The notes under the pieces were generated by a model, which did not search any database, was not told the DNA's origin, and saw nothing but the letters and a program-made list of their open reading frames with translations. Shown piece by piece: positions 1 through 5,303 of a stretch of 9,893 nt of DNA; position 1 is the first letter of the stretch; every line of letters begins with the position of its first letter. Source of the DNA: Deltaproteobacteria bacterium (GTDB taxonomy: Bacteria > Desulfobacterota > DSM-4660 > Desulfatiglandales > Desulfatiglandaceae); assembly GCA_019314425.1 (NCBI GenBank), contig JAFCZI010000183.1, positions 1-9,893 of the forward strand, read 5' to 3'. Made by a program: the position numbers and the translations under genes.

Positions 1-93
1 AATTATTGCCAGACAACGGCGATTTTTCCAAAGACGAAAAAATGCGTCGACTTCATCACTTAATCGATCAGCCCATGGAATGTGCTCTCCCAT
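1..93 (-). CDS. 5' end of an unrecognised leftward gene (partial)
   Basis: An open frame of 31 codons starts at ATG (93-91) and runs off the left edge. It begins MGEHIPWADRLSDEV and continues with an aromatic/basic stretch (FFRLWKNRR). A plausible Shine-Dalgarno GGAG lies 10 nt upstream of the ATG on the minus strand. I do not recognise the family, and 31 residues are too few to assign one. The gene would be transcribed away from the recombinase remnant at 250-390, so the repeat-rich stretch 94-249 would be its promoter region. A competing plus-strand frame (3-155) is also open but has no start signal inside the window. The call rests on the start codon plus ribosome binding site only. Confidence 0.4.
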   Translation of the reverse strand, partial: MGEHIPWADRLSDEVDAFFRLWKNRRCLAII

Positions 94-120
94 TGTCTAT
101 CTTCTCCAGCATCAGTTCGG

Positions 121-144
121 ATAGGTGGAAAATTTTCCATCTAT
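121..144. promoter_or_regulatory. 24-bp near-perfect palindrome, possible operator
   Basis: The left half ATAGgTGGAAAA mirrors the right half TTTTCCAtCTAT with one mismatched pair. It ends about 28 bp upstream of the ATG of the leftward gene at 93, and a TATAAG-like hexamer (minus strand, about 152-157) lies just beyond it. That is where a repressor site would be expected. The operator role is inferred from symmetry and position only. Confidence 0.35.
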
Positions 145-262
145 TGCCCTTATAGCATGGGAAAAAATCCACCTATTTTTATACTGATATATGAAATAGG
201 GAAAATTTCGTGTTGGCCTTTCCACCTATTGGATAATAATAGCTATAGCATGGAAAATTCCA
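121..262. repeat. Cluster of GGAAAA/TTTTCC palindromes and imperfect direct repeats
   Basis: Four variants of a GGGAAAA-TTTCC core occur at about 126-139, 159-169, 199-208 and 252-262. TCCACCTAT occurs at 168-176 and again at 221-229, and its inverse ATAGGTGGA is at 121-129. A longer direct repeat pairs CCAtCTATTG...TATAGCATGG (137-160) with CCAcCTATTG...TATAGCATGG (222-253). The two copies differ by an 8-nt length change in the middle. The second copy supplies the ATG of the recombinase remnant, and the first copy supplies an in-frame ATG at 157. This could be a multi-site operator, a decayed tandem duplication, or part of a recombination site. The sequence alone does not decide. Confidence 0.5.
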
Positions 263-390
263 AAAAAATCCGACCGCATCCCAATCTCCGCCCTGTGGAT
301 CAGGTTCTGCTGATTTTACGGTGTCACCCCAGCGCCTATTGCACGGAACAAATCTGTTGCGATTGGATCAGGCATTATGTGAGAGGATAG
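250..390 (+). pseudogene. Remnant of an integron-type tyrosine recombinase, N-terminal fragment
   Basis: The 46-residue frame contains PNLRPVDQVLLILR, then a Tyr-x-Thr-Glu-Gln segment, then CDWIRHYVRG, followed by TAG. This matches the pattern of the SAM-like N-terminal (core-binding) domain of IntI and related integrases, which usually reads as a DQVR..LR..HYA.RTEQ.Y..WI.RYI.FH series. Full-length members are about 320 residues. Here translation stops right after the WI..Y helix, and none of the three plus frames downstream resumes the family. The catalytic Arg/His/Tyr domain is absent. I infer a truncated relic of an integron or solitary integrase. A small protein of independent function is less likely. 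The frame is also open upstream to an ATG at 82, but that stretch does not resemble the family. Confidence 0.55.
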
Positions 391-496
391 CGCCGTTCTT
401 ATGTTTGGGTTTGTCGGATATCTTCTTTTCTTTATTTTAATGACCTGCTCATATGTTGTTCCAGGGCGAAAAAGCCAACAGCAGACCCCATTCCGT

Positions 497-1564
497 TTAC
501 AGCCTCACCTGATTTTCCTTTGCCAGCAGGACGGCTTGCGTGAGGGTGGGGACGTCAATGCCGTAAATCATGTCATCGTGCCACACGGAGGCGATGATTT
601 CTTCAACCCGTTCCCGGCGTGCGGATGTCCATTTGAGGGCGTTTTCGATTTTGTGGATGTCGGCACTGGTGGAAAAGAAATCTCCGGTGATCAGGATGCT
701 TTCGATGGAAGCGCCGGAAAGGGAAAGGTATATTTCCAGAAGTCCACCCCGTGTTTTCAGTTGTCCCACCCCCATCCGGGTTCTGGGGTGCTTGTGGGAA
801 AAGATCCAGTCTTCCCGGGTGTACCGTTCATCGATGAAGTTCTGAATGGTGTTCTGTTCCCAGGAATCGGGGTGGTCTTCCTGAAACACAATCCGGAATT
901 CCTCCTCAAACGCCTCTTGAACCGCCTCCATGGTTTCCCTGACCGAAACCTCGCGGCCCGTTTCATGCCGTATCGTGGTCATACGCTGACTGAAACAGTT
1001 ATAGCCCTTGTCCTGAAATTTGACCACCGGTGTGTTCATGATATCGGTCATCAGTTCCACATCGAAGTTCACCAGGAGACTGGTATGAAACAGAAGTGTG
1101 TTGTTCTCCTCGGCGGCCGCAGACAATCCCGCGATTTTCTTTCCGCTGACCTCCAGATCGTTCTTGGGTTGAAAATAGGCCTCGACGCCCAGTTTGGCCA
1201 GGGCGTTTATCAGGACCAGACTCAACGATTCAAATACGCCCCCCACGCCCTTTTTCAGTCCCGGGTAATCCACGTTGATCCCGAGACCCAGTGAAACAAT
1301 TTCCGGGCCCATAATAACGGTACCGCCGCCGGTGCTTCTTCGATTGTACTCAATGCCGCGGGCTTTGCATCGGTCGAGGCGCAAAGCCGCTTCCATATCC
1401 TGGTATTTTCCCACAATCGCCGAGGGGATAAAGTTGTAGAGGTGGAGTATGGGTGGTGAATGATGGCGTCCCACCGCGCAGGGCAGGGTATCATCCACCG
1501 CCAGCCCCTGGGCGGTGGAAACCGGTGCTTCGAGATTTCTAAACAAACGCCAGGGAGTGGTCAT
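497..1564 (-). CDS. lplA: Lipoate-protein ligase A, two-domain form
   Basis: Activates lipoate (or octanoate) with ATP and transfers it to the lysine of a lipoyl domain in the cytoplasm. The product has 355 residues. The biotin/lipoate ligase fold covers roughly residues 4-240. It includes the RRSTGGGTV substrate-binding loop at 75-83 and the KNDLEVSGKKIAG segment at 134-146, whose lysine is the usual lipoyl-AMP contact. Residues about 255-345 resemble the accessory C-terminal (LplB-like) domain, with a GGLLEIYLSLSG strand pair and an AL...R..RVEEII helix. So both halves of a classic LplA are in one chain. The ATG at 1564 is preceded by only a weak GGA. The gene is the last of the leftward cluster, 77 bp behind the GcvH-like gene, which encodes its obvious substrate. 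I see no rho-independent terminator after it. Confidence 0.9.
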   Translation of the reverse strand: MTTPWRLFRNLEAPVSTAQGLAVDDTLPCAVGRHHSPPILHLYNFIPSAIVGKYQDMEAALRLDRCKARGIEYNRRSTGGGTVIMGPEIVSLGLGINVDYPGLKKGVGGVFESLSLVLINALAKLGVEAYFQPKNDLEVSGKKIAGLSAAAEENNTLLFHTSLLVNFDVELMTDIMNTPVVKFQDKGYNCFSQRMTTIRHETGREVSVRETMEAVQEAFEEEFRIVFQEDHPDSWEQNTIQNFIDERYTREDWIFSHKHPRTRMGVGQLKTRGGLLEIYLSLSGASIESILITGDFFSTSADIHKIENALKWTSARRERVEEIIASVWHDDMIYGIDVPTLTQAVLLAKENQVRL

Positions 1565-1642
1565 GGTTATCCGTCAATCATCATTTTTATGCTGATGCAT
1601 TCTCGCGCGAAGGCGTGGGAACGAGAACCGGGGGCCTCGTTG

Positions 1643-2089
1643 TTATGCCTTGGCCTTTTCCTCTTCCGTCTTTTTGATTTCCGCTTCGATGAAGTTCGCT
1701 ATCCCGTCACCGTGAATCAGACTTTCAAGCTCCCCTTTCAGGTCGTCTTCATCCTCGGCTTCGATTACCAGAATCCACCCTTCGCCGTAGGGGTCGGTGT
1801 TGATGAGGGAGGTGTCCTCCTCCAGGTCTTCGTTGATTTCGACGATTTCCCCGGACACGGGGGCAACGAGTTTCCCAATCCATTTCCGGGACTGAATTTT
1901 GCCACAGGTTTCTCCCTGTTCCACATCGTCCTCTTCTTCGGGCAGATCAACAAACACGATGTCGCCAGCTTCCTTCTGAAACATGTCGTTCATACCGACG
2001 GTGATTTTGGCCCCCTCTACCCTGGCCCAACTGTGCTCTTCGTGGTAGTAGAGCTCATCAGGCATGTCATAACCTTTGATTTCAGCCAT
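1643..2089 (-). CDS. gcvH: Glycine cleavage H-protein-like lipoyl carrier
   Basis: A small acidic protein of 148 residues with the H-protein fold. It has HEEHSWARVEG at 16-26, VGMNDMFQKEAGDIVFVDLP at 31-50, the lipoyl hairpin around Lys69, APVSGEIVEINEDL at 76-89 and DPYGEGWIL at 99-107. In glycine cleavage the swinging lipoyl-lysine shuttles aminomethyl groups between the P, T and L proteins. The lipoylation site is unusual: it reads QSRKWIGK where typical H-proteins read ESVKA, so the Glu three residues before the lysine is Gln. The protein is also longer than the usual 125-130 residues because of a charged C-terminal extension. No gcvT, gcvP or lpd lies nearby. It could be a true GcvH or one of the GcvH-like lipoate-binding proteins used in other pathways. 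Confidence 0.88.
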   Translation of the reverse strand: MAEIKGYDMPDELYYHEEHSWARVEGAKITVGMNDMFQKEAGDIVFVDLPEEEDDVEQGETCGKIQSRKWIGKLVAPVSGEIVEINEDLEEDTSLINTDPYGEGWILVIEAEDEDDLKGELESLIHGDGIANFIEAEIKKTEEEKAKA

Positions 2090-2098
2090 TTTTTTAAA

Positions 2099-2105
2099 CC
2101 TCCCT
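2099..2105 (-). promoter_or_regulatory. Strong ribosome binding site of the GcvH-like gene
   Basis: AGGGAGG on the minus strand lies 9 nt before the ATG at 2089, inside the 37-bp gap after hisD. It fixes the start and implies efficient independent initiation within the operon. Confidence 0.75.
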
Positions 2106-2126
2106 TTAAAATAAGATGCGCAAACG

Positions 2127-3419
2127 TTAGGAAAACCTGGCTTTCACCGCTCTAGCGTGAATGGGAAGACCTTCTGCTTCAGCAAGGGTGATCACCGTAT
2201 CCTTGAGACCGGCAAGACCTTCCCTGCTTAAATACTGAAATGTGGGCTTCTTGATGAAATCGTCCACGGACAGCCCCGAAAACATGCGGGCGCACTGGCC
2301 GGTGGGCAGCACGTGGTTGGTTCCGGAAGCATAATCCCCCACCGGTACGGGGGCATAGGGACCCATGAAAATAGAACCGGCATGCTTGATCCTGTTCAGG
2401 GTGATAAAGGGGTCCCGGGTGAGAATCTGAAGATGCTCCGCAGCATATTCATTGGTGAAATCGATGGCCTGATCCATATCATTGGCGATGAGGACGCAGG
2501 AATGCTTCACCAGGGAAGATTCAAAGATGTCCTTTCGCGGCAGTTTATCAAATTCGCGGTTGATGATATCGCAAACCGCCTGGGCCAATTCCCGAGAGGG
2601 GGTCACCAGTACGGCGGCGGAATCCGGATCATGTTCCACCTGGCTCAAAAAATCAAGGGCGATCCATTCCGGGTTATTGCCGTCATCGGCCAGGATCAGG
2701 GATTCGCTGGGGCCTGCCGGCGAATCAATGTCCACCTGTCCATAAACCAGCATCTTGGCAGCGGTTACGTACTTGTTTCCGGGTCCCACAATCTTATCCA
2801 CCCGGGGCATGGTTTCGGTGCCATAGGCGAGGCCGGCCACACCCCAGGGCCCGCCCACCTTGAAAATCCGGTCACAACCGGCAATGTCAGCCGCCACCAG
2901 GGTGGCAGGGTTGGCAGACATCCCCTTTCCCGGCGGGGTCACGGCCACAACCGTTTCCACGCCCGCGACTTTTGCCGGAAGAACGGTCATCAGAATGGTG
3001 CTGGGATAAACGGCACTGCCACCGGGGATGTAGCACCCCACGATGTCCATGGGCCGCGTTATTCTTCCTGCCAGAATGCCTTTCGTGACTTCGATGGACC
3101 ACATTTCCCGCTCTTTTTGTGCGGTATGGAATTTGATGATGTTCGCTGCGGCCACTTTCAGGCAATCCACCACGTGGGGGTCCAGAAGGTCGTAAGCCGC
3201 AGCGATTTCTTCCCGGGTGGCCTCCAGATCGGAGGGTCCGATATCTTCCTTGTGTTTTCGGTAATGGGCAAGTGTTACCGCGTCACCGTTCTCTTTAATG
3301 TCGGTAACAATCTTGCGGATATCCTCGAAAACCACCGAGATGTCCTCCATGGACCTTGCCATAATCCCCTTCCGTTTTTTAGGCGTGAGGTCGTCAATTC
3401 TTTCCGTATTCATTTTCAT
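2127..3419 (-). CDS. hisD: Histidinol dehydrogenase family protein
   Basis: HisD oxidises L-histidinol to L-histidine in two NAD-dependent steps, using zinc. The chain has 430 residues, the normal length. Landmarks follow the E. coli layout: Tyr130 in VGCYIPGG, Asn215 in VGPGNKY, Ser238 in AGPSE, zinc ligands Gln260 and His263 (SQVEHD), Asp361 (GDYASGTNH), His421, and the catalytic pair Glu328-His329 (YAAEHL). The GGPWG segment at 189-193 replaces the common GGAQA, so Trp192 sits where a Gln that contacts NAD is expected. The C-terminal part ([26 protein letters not shown]) fits the family. The ATG at 3419 overlaps the upstream chaN-like stop by 4 bp, and GGAAAG lies before it. No other his gene is visible. 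The HisD family also contains paralogues acting on other alcohols, such as sulfopropanediol dehydrogenase, so the substrate is probable but not proven. Confidence 0.88.
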   Translation of the reverse strand: MKMNTERIDDLTPKKRKGIMARSMEDISVVFEDIRKIVTDIKENGDAVTLAHYRKHKEDIGPSDLEATREEIAAAYDLLDPHVVDCLKVAAANIIKFHTAQKEREMWSIEVTKGILAGRITRPMDIVGCYIPGGSAVYPSTILMTVLPAKVAGVETVVAVTPPGKGMSANPATLVAADIAGCDRIFKVGGPWGVAGLAYGTETMPRVDKIVGPGNKYVTAAKMLVYGQVDIDSPAGPSESLILADDGNNPEWIALDFLSQVEHDPDSAAVLVTPSRELAQAVCDIINREFDKLPRKDIFESSLVKHSCVLIANDMDQAIDFTNEYAAEHLQILTRDPFITLNRIKHAGSIFMGPYAPVPVGDYASGTNHVLPTGQCARMFSGLSVDDFIKKPTFQYLSREGLAGLKDTVITLAEAEGLPIHARAVKARFS

Positions 3420-4423
3420 TTTTCTATCTTTCCTTTGCGCTCAGTTTTTCCGTGTTGCACTTTCATGGGACGTCTCATGGTCCTCCCGGTTTTGCTGTCA
3501 CTGGTGAGCCAGACATAATCCGCCAGTTTTTTATTGAGGGTTGTCCGCTCCGTCAAGGGGTATAGCACGATGGTTGCTGTTTTCACATCAACACGCCGCA
3601 GGACCCGGTCAGGAATACCGAATTTGTTCATAATATGACCGTTGCCGGTAAAAACAACCATTTTTCCGCCATGCGCTTTGATGTACGCCGCAATGGTTTC
3701 AGCCATCGTTTCGTCCCAGACGCATTGCGCCTGGTAGAAATGATCGAAGGTTTTCACACGGTGCATTGGATTTTTCTTGAACGGGTGCTGCTTGAATATG
3801 CGGCTGAGGTGCTCCCGATGCGCTTTGTTGCCAAGATCAATATCGCGGGCCACCTGATTCCGTTCTTCAGACGTCAGGCTTTTAAGCCCTGATCGGGCCA
3901 CCTTTTTGACCACCGCATTCGGCGCGTTGATGCCCAGAAGCGCGGTTCCTTTGTCCTGCGAAACCCATAGGATCGGGCGGTAAAGATGGTAGGGAAACCG
4001 CCAGCTGTTTTTCCAGTCGACCTGTTCCAGGAAAGCCGTTTCATCCAGATCCCCATTCATGAATTGGTCCAGGACCGGTTGCCGGGTGGTGTCGAAAAAT
4101 TCCATTGCCACCGCCGGAGGGGGGACGTAACGCGCCATGAGGGCTTGCAGCAACTGCACTTGGATGAGATGGTGCTCAGGGTTGTTATGGACCTCACCTA
4201 CGAAAATAACATCGACCGGTTTCAGCTTTTCAATCAGGTCGGTAAAACCAATGGCCTCTCCCGCTTCAAGGTCAATGATTCTCCCCTGTGAAAAATGCCG
4301 CTGAATGCCTTCTACGGTGGACAGTGGCGGCATAACGTGTTTTTTTGGGGCGCAAGCCTGAAACATCATCAGAAGAACCGTAATCGCAACGTATAATCCA
4401 AATTTTCGGAGGGTACCGGACAT
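3416..4423 (-). CDS. ChaN-family (haem-binding uptake) lipoprotein
   Basis: The product has 335 residues. It opens with a basic MSGTLRK, a hydrophobic segment at about 8-22 and a lipobox-like FQAC ending at Cys24, so it is probably an exported lipoprotein. The lipobox is imperfect, with Gln at -2. The mature part matches the ChaN/DUF399 pattern: VIFVGEVHNNPEHH at 72-85, VAMEFFDTTRQ at 105-115, and a GNGH motif at 260-263 followed by GIPDRV. In Campylobacter ChaN, loops of this fold bind haem and the gene is linked to iron uptake. Here no TonB or transporter gene is adjacent, so that role is only a family guess. The C-terminal about 25 residues are very basic. The gene leads the leftward cluster, and its TGA overlaps the hisD ATG by 4 bp, suggesting translational coupling. 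Confidence 0.75.
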   Translation of the reverse strand: MSGTLRKFGLYVAITVLLMMFQACAPKKHVMPPLSTVEGIQRHFSQGRIIDLEAGEAIGFTDLIEKLKPVDVIFVGEVHNNPEHHLIQVQLLQALMARYVPPPAVAMEFFDTTRQPVLDQFMNGDLDETAFLEQVDWKNSWRFPYHLYRPILWVSQDKGTALLGINAPNAVVKKVARSGLKSLTSEERNQVARDIDLGNKAHREHLSRIFKQHPFKKNPMHRVKTFDHFYQAQCVWDETMAETIAAYIKAHGGKMVVFTGNGHIMNKFGIPDRVLRRVDVKTATIVLYPLTERTTLNKKLADYVWLTSDSKTGRTMRRPMKVQHGKTERKGKIEK

Positions 4424-4472
4424 ATTTTTTTCTCACGGATTTGAAGGCCGAAGCTCCGAGATTAAGGCCTCA

Positions 4473-4630
4473 GGGAACTTCCAAAAAATAATCTACGCAT
4501 CCTGCTTGCCCTTTTGCCCGTTTTCTACGTTGTGATAACAGGCACATAGCTCACTATGCACCTGCCATCACGCCTTGAAAACGAACAAAAGTTCTGCACG
4601 ATATGCGTATATTATTTTCTTCCAGTTCCC
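4473..4630. repeat. Large imperfect palindrome in the divergent intergenic region
   Basis: About 158 bp folds back on itself around a centre near 4551. From outside to inside the paired arms are: GGGAACT (4473) with AGTTCCC (to 4630), ATAATcTACGCAT with ATGCGTATATTAT, TTTTGcccGTTTTC with GAAAACgaaCAAAA, TTGTGATaaCAGG with CCTGccATCACgcC, and CACATAG with CTATGcAC around a 4-nt loop. It fills most of the 295-bp gap between the chaN-like and GNAT genes, so it is not a simple terminator for either divergent gene. It contains no credible ORF. It resembles a REP/MITE-like intergenic element. Confidence 0.7.
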
Positions 4631-4706
4631 TCGGAACAATGACCTTGACTCCAGAGGGTTCTATCATTAACCTTTGGCTGATGCAACTTTTTTGAAAAAT
4701 CTCAAA

Positions 4707-4712
4707 AGGTGG
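4707..4712 (+). promoter_or_regulatory. Ribosome binding site that sets the GNAT start
   Basis: AGGTGG lies 6 nt before GTG at 4719. This favours that codon over the in-frame TTG at 4674, which has no recognisable Shine-Dalgarno sequence. Confidence 0.65.
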
Positions 4713-4718
4713 ATAATC

Positions 4719-5303
4719 GTGCGGCAGCGAACCCTTGCAAATGTGCTGAATGACTACCCGAAAGAACTGATTCTGAAGGACGGTACCGGTGTGACGCTGA
4801 GGCCGTTGGCGGATGGTGATCAGGATGCCCTTTTTAAAATGTTTCACCGGTTCCCCAAAGACGAATTGTGGTTCCTGAATCATGATGTGAATGATCCGGA
4901 CCTGATTGACGGGTGGATCAGAAACCTGAATTCAAAGCGGGTGGTTTCCATTGTTGCCCTTCTGGAAGGGCGGATAATTGCCAACGCTGTGCTGATGATG
5001 AAAGATTATGGGGCTAAAAAACACATCGGTAAAATCCGGATTGTTGTGGATCCCGCCATGCGTGAAAAAAGACTGGGAACCTGGATGCTCCTGGACCTGA
5101 TCAGCCTGGCGGTGGTCATCGGATTAAAAATTCTGGTGATGCGGCTCATTGAAGACCGGGATATTGCCGTAATTGAAGGGGTAAAAAAGCTCGATTTTGT
5201 TGAGCGGGCGATTTTTAAAGACCACGTGCTGGATATGGCGGAAAACCCCCACAACCTGGTGATCCTGACCAAACGCCTCCAAACCCGCTGGGATAATTTT
5301 TGA
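4719..5303 (+). CDS. GNAT-family N-acetyltransferase, substrate unknown
   Basis: From the GTG start the product has 194 residues. The N-terminal part has the usual GNAT entry strand (VTLRPLADGDQDALFKMF). It is followed by VVSIVALLEGRIIANAVL and then motif A, IRIVVDPAMREKRLGTWMLLDL, at about 106-127. There REKRLGT corresponds to the acetyl-CoA pyrophosphate loop, normally Q/R-x-x-G-x-G/A. The loop is slightly degenerate because the first Gly is replaced. A VMRLIEDRDIAVIEGVKKLDF segment matches the family's C-terminal half. GNAT enzymes move an acetyl group from acetyl-CoA to an amine, but nothing here names the acceptor. The stop overlaps the uvrC TTG start (TTGA), so the two are probably co-translated. 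A longer version starting at TTG 4674 would add 15 residues. Confidence 0.75.
   Translation: MRQRTLANVLNDYPKELILKDGTGVTLRPLADGDQDALFKMFHRFPKDELWFLNHDVNDPDLIDGWIRNLNSKRVVSIVALLEGRIIANAVLMMKDYGAKKHIGKIRIVVDPAMREKRLGTWMLLDLISLAVVIGLKILVMRLIEDRDIAVIEGVKKLDFVERAIFKDHVLDMAENPHNLVILTKRLQTRWDNF

Noticed and set aside
3..155. Open plus-strand frame entering from the left edge, ending TAG at 153-155
   Set aside because: No start signal is visible inside the window, it overlaps the better supported minus-strand start at 93, and its end runs through the palindromic repeat.
121..262. Repeats considered as integron attC or attI sites or a CRISPR array
   Set aside because: No GTTRRRY core sites in the paired attC arrangement were found, and the units are neither regular in spacing nor identical enough for CRISPR.
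401..1294. Long plus-strand frame of 297 codons
   Set aside because: It is the antisense shadow of lplA, with no family resemblance and no ribosome binding site.
1620..1641. Small stem-loop AACGAG...CTCGTT between the GcvH-like gene and lplA
   Set aside because: The stem is only 6 bp with a 10-nt loop and no following T-run, so it is too weak to call a terminator.
2313..3518. Plus-strand frame of 401 codons
   Set aside because: It is a shadow of hisD on the opposite strand. The composition is rich in Gly, His and Arg without recognisable motifs.
4554..4883. Minus-strand frame of 109 codons
   Set aside because: It crosses the palindrome and the start of the GNAT gene and has no family features.
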